DNA of 64,000 nucleotides, taken from Hymenolepis diminuta. Lineage: Eukaryota > Platyhelminthes > Cestoda > Cyclophyllidea > Hymenolepididae. Under the pieces are notes generated by a model. The model had not been told where the DNA came from and searched no databases. It worked only from the letters and a program-made list of their open reading frames with translations. The DNA lies in assembly GCA_900708905.1 (NCBI GenBank), contig CAADRB010000004.1, positions 1,512,932-1,576,931 on the forward strand, in the 5' to 3' direction. Shown piece after piece: positions 1 to 12,985 of this stretch. Positions within the stretch are counted from its first letter, which is position 1, and the number at the start of each line of letters is the position of its first letter. A program made the translations under genes and the position numbers.

Positions 1-544
1 ATTGACTCTTTCATTCTGGTGGGAGTTTCTTGGTCGGAGAAAGACCAAAGACACTTCCCTTCTTCTCGGTGCTTCAACTTGTTCAAGAGTCGTTTTGCAC
101 GCATTCAACGATTCTCTTTAGTTGTTTTTGTCCACATCAACTGATCTCGTCTAAGAACGCACGATATTTGTATCATTAGAGGTCTTGATGAACAACATTC
201 CTTATATATTGTTGTTGTTCCTTCAGACACTTGAAGATCCTGGGCAAGATGTCACATTCACTTCCTGGATTTTCGTTCATCATGCCATGCCATATCATGC
301 CATGCACTCTTCTCACAAACTCAAGTATTCTAAGTGAGTCAGCAGAGCGTAGTGACTTTTAGAAATCTTGCAAGGTTTAAGTTCCTGCGTTTCGCTTTTA
401 TAGGCACTAGTAGAGTGTCTTTTCATTTCACTGGATATAGTAGTATCTGCCATGAAATCTTCAGATATAAAAAATGCATTATTTTTTATCAGGCTAGTTT
501 GAAGTACAAAAATACAAATGTTCTCGGATATCTTACACACCCTG
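1..544 (-). mobile_element. mariner-type (Tc1/mariner) transposon copy A, truncated, inactive
   Basis: The first bases of the window match, base for base, the sequence that follows the N gaps in copies B (from 31973) and C (from 48495). The copy runs to a degraded right terminal inverted repeat ending in CACCCTG at 544, followed by a TA at 545-546 that would be the target site. The transposase N-terminus lies on the minus strand and is visible only as frame-broken remnants. Compared with copy C it lacks about 86 bp (junction near 350) and carries many substitutions, so it is the oldest of the long copies. The left half lies outside the window. Confidence 0.85.
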
Positions 545-546
545 TA

Positions 547-3500
547 TAAACAATAAATTAACAGACGCATAAACGGCTCCAGGATATGTGTCTAAATTTC
601 GGGAGCTGGGTGTTGGCATTTATAAAAAGAACTAATATGAATATATAAACTTTTGTTCGTGTGATACCTAAAATTGGAGGAAATCTAAATGTTGTCATGG
701 CGGGATGATCATTATTCCAATTCAGACCTTTAAGCAGATATATTAAATATCAGTATGTAGCTCATACTGTATGTTTCGACATCCAATATAAAGTTGAACT
801 ATAAAAATTTGTGTTAAAATCATCTTAGCTCAGTATCATCTGGCCAGCAGAATAAAAATGCATATGAAACATGAATACATCTAGAAAACAGGAGAAAACT
901 CCTGCAATGTAGATACTGGAACATCAGAACATGAAGTAGCTGACTATACTTGGGAAGTTAAAAGCATAAAATCTGGAATCAAGGGTCAAATTTTTTAAGA
1001 CCTCCGGGCTTACTGACTCGTATCTCTTCCCTAACTGTCAATTGTTTACCAATGGACAAAGAGAGCAAAATCAGTCACCCGCCCTACCACACCTTATTTC
1101 GCCTGTTTTCACAATTCTAATTGTTCTCGTTCAGTTCTGAAATCTTCTCTTTCTTCCCATTTCCTCTTGCTACTCCTCCCGTCTTTCTTGCCTCGTTCAT
1201 TTCCAGATGTTCAACATACCTTTGTTTAACCCAGCTCGTGGTCTTCTCACTCGAGAAAGGCGCTAGCATCCTATTAGTCTTAGAAAGGAAGAAGTTCTAG
1301 GAGGTTAAGTCTAATACGTTCTGCTATGTTAAAAACATCTTACTTAGATTCAACTAGCTAGTCTTTGCTTTCAAGATAACATGACCGACATCTAAGACTC
1401 AATCTTTTGAACAATGCGGACGTAAATCACCACTTAGAAAACTAGTTTTGAACTACAGAACGCTACGTTATTATGTGATAAACTGTATTTATTAATCTGA
1501 CCACGCATAGCCACAAGAACCGAGGAATTCTATGAGACAACTCCTGCATTTGGGCCATTTTACTGTTCACTGTACTTAGATACTGATCCATGTTTAAAAA
1601 TTGCATTAGATAACAATAGTTTACAAAACAAATTTCCCGCCTGAGATGATAAAAAATAACTATTTTAAATAAATTATAACAGACAAGGTCAACCAGGGTG
1701 AAATTTTAACATAGATACGGCAGATGTCTCACTAGGTACAAATGAATTATTAGATATATTCCTGTATCCTTGTGTGGGAATTTTTGGAGTTATCCCTATT
1801 CTAGAAAATGATTAGTCTAGTTTAAATCTGAATGATCAGCAATAAGTGACAAATAATCAGTTCAGACTAATACGGAAAAGTCATGGCTAAATAGAAGCCA
1901 TTTGCACTAGACACCGACTAGACAATAATATTTGCTGTTATTAAAGTGAACAAGGGCAACAAATCCAATCAAAAGGATGTGTGCAAATGCGTTCCAATAA
2001 CAGTACATGACCAAAGATAACCTTCAAAAATCTTAATACGGTTGAGGTAATCTTGATTTATTAGATACTTGGATCAACTCCAAGATAAGTACAATTGCAT
2101 GTCAAACTAAGTGGATATTTGATAGGAGGCAAAGCTGATCCAGTTTGTGGGTATACATGGTCTCCCTAATCTGAAACTGACTAAATGATATTGATGAGTT
2201 TAAGACACGTGCAGATAGTTAATTATCAATAGGACTTCCTGTTACCACCGGCCAGATCTCTAATGTACTCCGAAACAATCTCACTTTCCAGTGTATACAT
2301 CATCTAAATTTATAAAGGCAGAGTAAAGGCAGATTCCTCATCCCTGTCAACAGGCAAATTAATTGCTTTTACTCTTCTCTCACTTCGTCGGGTATAGACA
2401 GATCGCTAGAATTAAGACGAGCACTAGGTGATAACAGCCAACTCATCGAATATTAGAGTAAATATTTCCAAATATGCCTCAAATTGAAAAAAAACATTTT
2501 CATTGTCTATAAGCTCTTTATTTCAATGTATCCTTTATATTGGAATCGTTAACTGACCGTTAATAGCCTGTGATAAACCAACTCCAAAACTATAGCCACA
2601 CACTTGTATCTACCAAATAAATACCGCCAGTTTCTCTTCCGACTTCGAACATAGAAAACAAAAAGGTTGGTATGACGGATCTACGATCGAAATTCTGAGA
2701 AGTTAAAAAAAATCAAACTACATAATGTTTATGATCTTCTAAATCTCAGACTATAAAAACAGCCATCTATTTCCTGCATATTTCCTAAAAATTTTAAATA
2801 GAAACTAATTGTCACACCAGGTAGAAGGCAAATTCACCTCGATTAATACAGCATTTAGTCTATTAAAATTTGATCGCCCCCTCTCACATTTGGGATTTAA
2901 ATATTCGCATTTCTCTTCCAATAACTGCAAAATCCAGTGAGAGAGTGAATGAAGTTAAAATTATTACCCATTAAAAGTCAAATGAGGGAATGGTTGCAGG
3001 TCAGTTAATTAAAAAAAACTTCTTCTAGTCTACGTTTAAATGTTTTTCCTCTACTCCTAATAATAACGACAATTATTTGGTAGTAAATATCCTTTTTCTT
3101 AAGAAAAGAGAAAGAAATTACGAACTTGGTTCAACGTGACAAGAAACGAAAGAGAAAAAACAACTAGGAGTAATCGTAAACTTCAACACGATTACGGAAA
3201 TTCAACATGTAAATGTTCAACATTATGAACAGTTCTTACATCTAGAAATTTATTGTCTGCTGTAAATATCCATGTTCTTCTTCATCCATTCATTAAGAGT
3301 TAAAAAAGATGATAGGGACGGATCTGTAATGTGATTGGTCAACAACAAAAGTGATCATTAAATAAGTCCAAGATAGTGAACTAACAGAGAGTAATTTCTA
3401 CATTTGATTAAGTCGTAAGCGATTTCGATTAACACTATTAGGATTGAATGAGAAGTATTTTCAACAGAAATGACCAATATCTAAACTCGAATTCGGATTG

Positions 3501-4469
3501 ATTTAGGGAAAATCTCCTAACAAGCCTCCTGTATGTGTGTTCACATATTTTCATTACCATTCATTTTTCTTAATTTTCGGCTTTTTCCGTAATTAACACA
3601 TAGGTTTAAATCATCATCATCTTTTAAATCATCACTTTTACGGTACCTCAAAGCTATTTGTACTTTATAAACTGGGTGTTAGCAACTCCGACCAACACTG
3701 TTATGTTAACAGCAGAATCGATAATTTTCAAAGCTCTGGAGCTTCTAAAGCTCCTAAAAATCTTTTGATCGAATTTTGTCATTCGGCAAAAGATCTTTTT
3801 CGAATACAGTTCTTCCATGCTTGAACCTGGGGAAGAAGCCTTATTCCTGTTGCGGTAATGACTGACTAACTAGCCGATTAAGTCCCTAAATTCAAGCTAT
3901 ATATAAGCCACATTTACTTTCTTAATAAAATAAAAAGAAAATTCCGCTTGAGCTATGCCTGAGCGACTGTAGCTATAGTATACCTAGGTTAGGTTAGGAC
4001 AAGTCAGGTTATAATAGTAGCTACATACCATTATACCAATGACGACGGCGTTATAATAGCTAGCCAATCGGCTTTTGACACAGCAAATATAAACAAGCTA
4101 GTGAAATATAATCAAATCAATATGGGGTTCAAGCGTTCAAGTCAGAAAACTTGGAATAAGATCAAGAAGTTTGGAAATAAACGTCCAAGAAACCTGGAAT
4201 TTTAACACCAAGAGTAACACAACAATTATTTATTTTATGATATCCCAAGGGATAAACCTGCATATTTTGCTCTCCCTTGGAAACTAAAATATTCCTTCTA
4301 TTTCATTCAGAATTATCGAAAAATTTCAAACAGCCAATGAAACTGTCGACAAAGTTTAATCTGTTAATAATTGATTTTCAATTACTTAGATATGTGAGCA
4401 TGTATGCAATCCAACAACAAATCGATACATAAACAAATCTTCATTAAATTAACAAGAATATTAACTTAC
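547..4469. other. AT-rich stretch without a recognisable gene; one dispersed-repeat copy at its right end
   Basis: I see no convincing exon, RNA gene or complete mobile element here. If the minus-strand gene at 4470-11598 continues, its downstream exons should lie in this stretch or beyond the window, but I could not recognise them. Roughly 3765-4080 is a diverged member of the dispersed non-coding repeat family R1 described under 51295-51585. Confidence 0.6.
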
Positions 4470-4953
4470 AAGGAGGGGGTCGCGTACTAACTGAAAGCTG
4501 ACAATTCCGATTAGCCGAAGCAAGACACAATCCGGCAATATCGAAAATGAGAGATGTAGGAGATAAATCCACAGACAGACACCAAGAATTTGTTCCAGAT
4601 GCGACCTGAGTGCGAATTTCCACATTCACTTGAGGGGATTTAATCCAAAGACGAGATAAAGGTGGGATTGAGGCCAAGGAATCGCTATTACATCGGCGAT
4701 GGAGTTTACCCTGAAGATCAGACTTTTCCGAATAAAATTTAGATTTTACAGGTGACGTCGGGGCAGAATGCGAGGTTTCCGAGGGATAGACTTCACTTTG
4801 AAAGTAAGAAGAGGTATTGGAAGCAGTCATGGAGAATTCCTCACGTTGAGAATACCATTGTGATGCGGCTTGAAGGATTTCTGAGATAAGAGAAGACTTT
4901 GTCTGTAACTCCTGTCGAGTGATGTTAGATTTCTTCGTGGAAACATCAGAATC
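4470..4953 (-). CDS. Membrane-protein gene, exon 3
   Basis: The acceptor ends in AAAAAG just before 4953 and the donor after 4470 is GTAAGTTAA. The exon has 161 codons plus 1 nt with no stop in frame. Composition is coding-like (Ser, Pro, Lys, Gln rich) and distinct from the AT-rich flanks. Confidence 0.6.
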
Positions 4954-7900
4954 CTTTTTAGCAAAAGAAAAATAGAGATTGAGAGTTAATTAATGTGCAA
5001 TAGATGTACTTTCGGTTGTGCTGCAATTAAAAGTACTAATTTGTTCCCACGAAAGAGGTATCTAAATTCCGATCGAAACACATGTAAATACGGGTGAACC
5101 CAAGGGTAAACTGAATCAGGATACCTGTTAATTAAAATTTGAAATATTTATATTAAATTTCTTCAAAATGTAGACTAGTACATATAAAAACTGTCCAGTT
5201 ATGAACATGGGATGTCTAAGAGTAAGAGTGCACAATTCAGTGCTGTTAAGACCACTTTCAATAAAATTATATTGAGAATTTATTTACTTAAAAGATAACA
5301 AATTCTAAAAACGTACTTATGGTAAAGGGTTAGAGGTCCCAGAATCAAAACACGATAAAAATTAGATAACAGGAATGAACATCAGCAATAATTAATACTG
5401 TTAAATAGAGGATTGTTCATCAACCCAAAAGAGTCCTGGAATATTTTTTCCTTCGATAATGTGCGGGTGACGACGTGATTAACGTGACCATCTGCCAGTT
5501 TAGACACCACGAAATGGACGTTCATCGGCATACACCCAGTGATGTGGATGGCCGACAACACTAGCTAATTTTAGTCAAAAAGAGAAGTGACAGAATATGA
5601 GCTTTTAAAAGAACGGCTCTAGGTAACTCCCCAAGCAGCAATAACTAGTCAAGTGGTAATTTAGCACATAGCTAGGCATGTTTTCTATTCGGCACGAGAA
5701 ACCAAGGCACGAAAATCAGCACATATGATGGCGACTTGGTAGGTGTGAATTTCAAGTCTCATTTAAATGAACATTTGAAATAGACAGACATATGGAACAC
5801 ACGTGAACATCACCTCTCGATTTTATTCCCCTATCAATTAATTAAACATAGGAAATTTCGTATCAACCAAGCCACGTCCTTTACATCCATGACATGTTCT
5901 TATTCAGTCCCGTTTTCATTCCTTGAAATTTAAGAATTTATCAGTATAGATGGTCTTGTCAAGATATCTATTTGGAAATTATTTATTTTCAGGAAGCCAA
6001 TTCATATATTTTCAATACACCTGAATGAAATCTACAGGTTTTATCCCTAGTGCATTTGATTATTGATTACCGAGCTTTTACATTTGTGACAATGAGTCCA
6101 ATTTCGCAATTTTTGACTAACCAGGTTGTTAGCCATTCTCTAAATAACCAAATCTATATAAGCAAATGTATATTCTTAATTGATGAAACTTTATTTGAAT
6201 TATAGGTCATCCCCTTGGCTCTCAGCATCTGTATGTTAGTCGGCGGGCCCCTAATAATAATATATTGGTTATAAACAGACATAAAGACATCAAGACGTGT
6301 GCATTCCTAATCTCTTAGATAGTGATAATTTCCTAAATTGTCCTACTTATGTAAATGACTTAACGTATCACTTTAATAGGCGAACAGTTGAATCAAATTA
6401 CTTTTTGAGTGTCATATTACAGATGCAAACTGTTATGATCCTCAGATAGGAGACATTAATAATGATATTACGTATAGGAAATAATAAAATATCATTAATA
6501 AGTATTATACAGAAGAGTTAGGTGTATTAAGGACATATTTATAAAGGAAAACCCGATAATCTGGCTCCTAATCATGAGTTTAGAATCTCTTCGCTAGGGA
6601 AGCTTGGTACTTCCTCGGCCTCAATTAACCCCTACGCGTACTTTCTAGAAAAAGATGCCAATGAAAATGTAGTAGATAACCCCCGAATGAACTTAACATG
6701 GGAGATATATGTGAAGGTAATAATGTGCCCATATTTAATTACAACAGATCATGTGCCTATAAAGTACCGTCTCAATTGACCTATAAGGGATCCAGAATTG
6801 ACCTCATAATCTATCCCAATCTGGAATCAATTAAAACTATCTATAGCTATAGGGAACCAATCTTTTTACAATACTTGTCCTCACAATTTATAAATCTCAA
6901 TTTTTACTTCTACAAATAAGATTTTGACAACTCTGTGAAATATAGAAAATAGAAACGGTTAACTTCTAGGCTCTTCTATTTCCATATATTAATTTGTTTC
7001 ATTGATTGAAAATTGTGTAACAAGTTCCTTTTCTAATAATTCCTTACCGATGCCATCATATTCCAAGGAGCTGTTTATCTCCTCAAATATTCTAAAGGTT
7101 TATAAGCCGCTTTTATAGAGATTCAATTTTTTTAAGCAGGATAATTTCCTAATAATACCGAGAATTCTAACCTTTTAGCTATAGAATTACTACGAAGTAG
7201 GTAATACCGAACAATAAAATACTGAAATATTTGTAATATGTTTTGTTATATCAGTTACCTTGGCTTGAACAAAATTTTTCATAGTAGCTTAAACCTTCTT
7301 AATTTAACTAAAGCGATAAGTTTTGTCAATAGAACTTTTTCGCCAGTTTCTCATTCCTAGGAGCAAAAACTGTAAGACTTAACATATTAGCATTGAGATT
7401 TATTCACGCGGAATGGTTCATAAATGGCAAAGGAAATTTTTATTGGAAAGATATAAATAACCATCCCAATTATTCATCTAGTCAATAAGTACCGGACATA
7501 GCAGACAAAATCTCACTCAGTAATCTATGGTGCAGATTATAAAACTTGAAGCAGTGATTTATACACTAAATGAATAGTAAACAATCCGAATCTGAAAACC
7601 AAATGAAACAAGACTCTTTTGGCATCCCGACTTTACTCTCAACTTCTACCCGATCATCACTCCTTTACTCCCATTGACTTATTTGCTGTTACTTTAGTTC
7701 ATTAACTTTTTGCACGATTAAAAACTGTATATTGTTCTTGCCCTTCCGGTAATTAAAATAAATCTTAAAAAAATGTTGATATCGACGGGCGCTTTAGCTC
7801 CTAGATAAGAGATTTGAAAAATAAGTCGTCCCACAATTTTGAGATCGTCGAAGTTATTTTGATATCTATAACGGTATTTATGTTCTAAATGTCGGGCAAC

Positions 7901-10900
7901 ATGCATCCAAATAATTATAACGTCTCTCTTCCAATGTCTAATTTTTAAATGTTTTTCAAGGTTGCTTTACATGCTTACCTTTAATAATCTGGCAGGATTT
8001 AAAAAATGAGGACGTAACCAATCAAAATTGGAATTTACTTTACGTTGAACAAAGTGAGCATACGGCCTCAATGCTAGGAACGAAAATCAATGCAACTTAT
8101 TCGTAGCCAGCTTTCTTTTATAAACGAAAAGAAAAGAATCTCAATCGATCTATGTATTAGCTGGATGGAATATACACAATCCATCCAATCGATACAATCC
8201 AATATTATGATTTCTCAACAAAATGTTTAGTTTCTGCTACCAATTCAAAAAAAAGAGTATTTTCAGATTTGCTGAGAGAGTCAGAATTGTCTAAACTAAA
8301 GCTAAAAATTGCTGTGTGTACGTGCAGAAAGTGTGCGCTAAGTCACAGCCATTGGCTGAAAGCAAAATAGTCATTTATCTAAATACCACAGAGGAAAACA
8401 ACTTTGCTACTATTCACAACATACATTCACGGGCAGCAATTTACGGAAATCACAAAAATAAAAGAAAAAGAAGTATGCATACACTTCAACATACAAGAAC
8501 GAATTGATGAGTTCTGTGACGAAAATTAATAGAATACAGATATTAGTTAGCTTAATCGTATAATTTCAGTGCACCTGAATCTTAAGTTTGCAAACCTCAT
8601 TCCTCGTCCATTAAATTATCGATTACTAGTTTTCTGCATTCATATATGTTGATGGAATATTGCTATAGTTACAATTATTGGCTAATTAGACAGGCAACCA
8701 TTTCTCATATATATTTCAATTTGCATGAACAATTGTATTTTCTGAACAAAGAGAACATTCGTTTGAGTCAAAGAACTTCAATTTTTTATGCTTTATTAGC
8801 TATGAGTTACCCTTAGCAAGAAAAAAAATACAGTGTTTGGCGTGAAAACACACTTAAACACAGGATCCAATAAGGAAGATCAGGAGAAAGGATAAAGTAG
8901 AGGTTGAAAAAAATGAGTATCAAAAAATTTTTTACTTCATTTGGTTCTCGGATTCAGGCTTAATAGGCAGAGTTCACTGTTTTACATTTCAATATTTCCA
9001 ATTTCAAATATCAGAATTTGTCCTCTGGGTCTCTAAGTGAATTCATGTTCACGATGCCCAGAACTAGTTGACCATTTCCAAAGAATGATAAGAGCTAAAA
9101 AAGATTTTAATATAACAGAAATCAGTAGAGTTCATGCTCTGTGAACTCTATATATTATAACAAAAAAATTTTTTCTTCTCTCTACTTATTCTATCGAATC
9201 TGAACAACTTTAGCCATAGTATTATGAAATTTTAAATTATCCGATCCAAGCAGAAAGAATAAGAGTTAGGAGGTCAAATATAATAGACTCCCGTGCACAG
9301 GGTCATCGATTATTGAATCTTCGTGCTCGTACCTGGAAATGGAATTTCGTCAATGCTCTAATAATTGACTAATCGGTAAGACAATTATTCGCCATATACC
9401 TTAACCTTCATAAGTAATTTTATTTTCTCAGTGGACAGAACTGTAGTTTGGGTAACAGGACTTCTGCCTTCTTCTTACTGTATCTGTGCAACTGTAGCTA
9501 GTTGGGCACCAAGGAAAATCTCAGTGACGGCCCAGGTTACAGCGACTTAGTGTATTAAGAGAATCACACGCCTAAAAGCATGATAAAAGATTGATGAAAT
9601 GTATTATGCAATTTGAACGCGAGAAAACGGGCCAAACACGTGAAATGTAAACAAGTGAATAAACAGACACACAGGTATGGTTGTACTTGTAGCTGAAAAC
9701 GATTTTGACAAGTGGAAGTTCGCATGAATACTTCGGATCACATATTCGCCATGAACGCATTCATTAAAACTGCCTTTTCTTTTTTTTAGAATTGCAAGTA
9801 AAACTAGAACTGAAGAAAACAAGATTACAGGTAACCATCTTTAGATCAGCAGCGTATACAGTAAAATAAAACTATGCCGGAAATGGGATATTAGACCCAT
9901 GAAATTGATGGGCTTTTGAGAGGGTGAGATTTTACACATAGTAGTCACGTGATATTTCAACAGCAATTAAAAAAGACGCATAAGAACAGCTGCTTCGGTT
10001 TAGATATCCCTCTCATCACCTCTAAAATTAGATTTACATCTAGAATTCTGCCCGAAATTTAGCTAGAGAGATTTAAATTTTTATTTATTAATAAAATTGC
10101 CTACATTGAAAATCTTAATTATGCTCTTTTTTCTTACACAAATGAGTCAAGATATGATGCAAAGAAACGTAGTTAAAAGTTTCGAAAATAAAATTTCAGC
10201 ATCATAATCAATATATCAATCAAGAATATATTAGAAAACAATAATTAAATGTTTTTTTTGGCTGTCAGAGGAAGTTAATGTATTGAGATGGACATTGCCA
10301 AGTTCTCAATTTGATCTACTGATCCTAATGGATATAGACTGTCAAGTATATATCAGTCCACTTAATTTTTGAATGTAAACGTTCTAGTCAGGAATATTTA
10401 GAAGTTTCTTATTATATATTTTACAACAAACCTAACCTCTTAAGGAGAAAGCAGGGGAAGACTCACTCAATTTCCTTAACCATTTCTCCACTGTTTTCAA
10501 AGAAAATAATAGTTGAAAAAACTAATTACTGATTGATTGCTTGTTCTAATCATCCTTCGTAATGAGAAAATTAAATAAAAAGTAGGAGGAAAGCAAAGAC
10601 AGCTTTAAAAAACGCCAAAAAGTATGGAAAATCATCAACAAAGCAAAGAGTGTTTAAGCTAAAATAGATTTCAGCTATCATATGGGTAATGCTAAGGGAA
10701 TAAAAAACCTGCTACTATGTGAAATCAAGCCCTTCAGTCATCGGATAACCAATGCATGCTGCGATTCTATCAAAAAAGGTTATACCAACGACTGACGGAA
10801 ATATTACTGGTAAATCCAGGCTTGCACTACATTTCAAATGAAGACTTGTTAAAAGTACCTTTCAGCGTAACATATTAGAAATCCTCAGATTCTAATCAGT

Positions 10901-11598
10901 AAGTGTTCATTGATCTACCCCTAAAAATAACCATATATTCTCTTTTAACTCATTATCTTCAAAACTTAAAAGAATTAAGATGATGAAACAAATAACCACA
11001 TCGTTGTAGTGTGATGCTGACATGCATTACACGTGTAAATATTATTTTAGGGCGTATGCACACGGGTGAGGGAGAGAAAAAAGGCAATATAAAAATTAAG
11101 GTACTCACCATAGTCAGCCACTCAAGTAGCTTGTGAAGTTTCAATGTACTCAATGCAGCAAGACTGAGAGCAAGCGATACAAGGTAGACGATAAATCGCA
11201 TACCTGCATAAAGTGTAAAATACAGAAGTGATGAAAGACGCAAAAAATTTCGCAATAGTTCACTGACTCATCTAAATAGAACTACCTCCAGCAGTAGTCA
11301 TTCTATCTTGTTCTTGAATGAACTGAGGTGTAAAATGGGGCGAATCAAAAATAAAATCTAACTCAATGTCATCATTGGAAAGTTTATTTTTGGGAATTTG
11401 GAGGGCCGAATCATGAGAACAGGGCTGTCTCACTAATCTGCGAGACCTCAGCTTCAACCCAGTGGGAAGGGAGGGGGATGAAAGACTACGCTTTGCAAAC
11501 TGTGGGTCCAATACTACAAAGGGGATCTTTAATAGGCGTAATGAGAGTCCCCATGTTAATTGAGCAGTTTTAGCCATTGAAGAAATGATACGGAAATA
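4470..11598 (-). CDS. Unidentified single-pass membrane protein, partial gene model (three exons)
   Basis: Three minus-strand exons join in frame: 11598-11286 (5' UTR of 21 nt, ATG at 11577), 11203-11109 and 4953-4470. The first carries 97 complete codons rich in Ser, Arg and Pro. The second encodes a hydrophobic stretch, FIVYLVSLALSLAALSTL, that looks like a membrane helix. The third is a 161-codon serine-rich soluble segment with a short basic-serine patch (HRRCNSDS). Junctions are phase 1 between exons 1 and 2 and phase 0 between exons 2 and 3, with good GT..AG sites. Exon 3 ends at a strong donor (GTAAGT), so the protein continues, but I could not find the next exon. I do not recognise the family. 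It is transcribed divergently from prohibitin, 1.3 kb away. Extra exons inside the 6-kb second intron are possible. Confidence 0.55.
4954..11108 (-). other. Second intron of the unidentified membrane-protein gene
   Basis: About 6.2 kb of AT-rich DNA without a convincing exon. It contains diverged copies of dispersed repeats: family R2 at about 5505-5600, and family R1 at about 5985-6190, 8560-8790 and 9290-9500. Small open frames here have no domain and no flanking splice-site logic. Confidence 0.5.
11109..11203 (-). CDS. Membrane-protein gene, exon 2 (membrane helix)
   Basis: This 95-nt exon has an acceptor ending in TTTATGCAG and a donor GTGAGTACC. It encodes the single clear hydrophobic segment of the protein, followed by a short amphipathic stretch (KLHKLLEWLTM). 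The intron to exon 1 is 82 nt. Confidence 0.6.
11286..11598 (-). CDS. Membrane-protein gene, exon 1 with start codon
   Basis: A long pyrimidine tract and AG precede 11598. A TAG lies in frame in that acceptor, so the ATG at 11577 (MAKTAQ...) is the first usable start. The acceptor 21 nt upstream of the ATG could be cis-splicing from a 5' UTR exon (a donor-like site sits near 11726) or spliced-leader addition. The donor is GTAGTTCT at 11285. Confidence 0.6.
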
Positions 11599-12888
11599 CT
11601 AAAAAACAAAAAAATCAACTGTACGATATATAATCATAAATCCAAACTAATCTATTCAATTGCTTACTTTGATAAGCAAAGGAAATATTGAAAATGAATT
11701 ATAAAATTAAAGAAGTGAAGCCCTACCTTGGGGGTTATTGCGCATTACAAGAGTAAAATTAGGTTAATTTATATAGTTTGTTAAAAACCACAACATCTAA
11801 CCCCAAAGCCATAAAGGTGAAAAGCGATAACTGCAAAAATGCCACAATAGGCTCTAGAAGGTCATGAAATTTAGGAGAGATAGCATATTATAACTATTTG
11901 CAACCAGTCTATTTTAGCATAAATAACCTAAGATCAAAAATTTTGTTAAAACATAATTACCAACTGAAATTTTTACCAATTTGTTACCATTTACCACCTA
12001 AAATTACTCTCAATATAAACATGAAGACATGGAGATTCTTTAGTCACACTTTTCATTTTTCCCAGTACTTTGAAATTCCCATAGGTTAATGCTTTTTTGA
12101 TGTTTGATAAGATTTAACAGATTGAGAAACTGTTTCAGACTGTCTGTCCCCCTCTTTTACTGTTTTCGTCCTACATATATAAGTTCGATCATTAAATCTG
12201 ATGAGGAGAAAATCTCCTACACAATTAAGTATGATGAGATTATACATTTAATATGCTTTTGTGCATAATTATACATATACTATTTGAACACAATATGGCC
12301 AACGCAGAATTCGACATATTCAAATCCAACTTTCGCCGGTTTTACTTATTTAAATACAAATATCTTCTCTTTATTAGAGTTTGTCTTAGCTCTGTTTTGT
12401 TCCTCCATAGCTATTCCAAGATGAACAGCAAAACCTGCTGCTAAAGATATCTCTACAATTTGATTGTCCACTTATATCATTCTCATTCTCTATCTCCAGG
12501 GATTAAGAGTGTCTTAAGAGTGCCAAAATGGGCTTATTCAGCAAGAGTTCAATCGACTAATTTATTTTATCCCAGTGGCAAATTATTGTAGATATACAGT
12601 AAGTATCATGTCTGAATGACTTTATGTAAACCTATATAAACTGTAAATTATTACATTGAGTCGCAATCGTTGCGATAAATCAATAAGACCTTGTTTTTTT
12701 TCACTTTGTAAAATATTACAAACTCATGAATTATACAATTTCAAGCAACTGTAAACATTATTAAAATTTTAAAGCCAAATTTCATTTTTAAATTCACATA
12801 TTTACTGATTTCATGAGTAAATCCAACATTTAATTAAAGTTTATCGGTACTGCTAACTAACGCATGAATTAAACGCCTATACTGCAGA
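11599..12888. other. Divergent intergenic region between the membrane-protein gene and prohibitin
   Basis: About 1.3 kb separating two divergently transcribed genes; promoter elements are expected but none can be identified by eye. The last bases before prohibitin, 12881-12887, read ACTGCAG immediately upstream of its ATG and look like a splice acceptor. Confidence 0.5.
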
Positions 12889-12985
12889 ATGGCTGGGAAC
12901 ATGAACAGGTTGTTCACTCAAATTGGGAAGCTTGGCATTGGTCTTGTTGCTGCAGGAAGTATTTTTCCTCTTGTCATATATAACG
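12889..12985 (+). CDS. PHB1: Prohibitin-1 exon 1
   Basis: Encodes 32 codons plus 1 nt, including the N-terminal membrane segment. Donor GTAAGTAAA. The intron after it is only 37 nt. Confidence 0.95.

Noticed and set aside
3985..4005. Short TTAGG-like tandem (TAGGTTAGGTTAGGA)
   Set aside because: Only about two to three units, within an R1 repeat copy; not a telomeric array.
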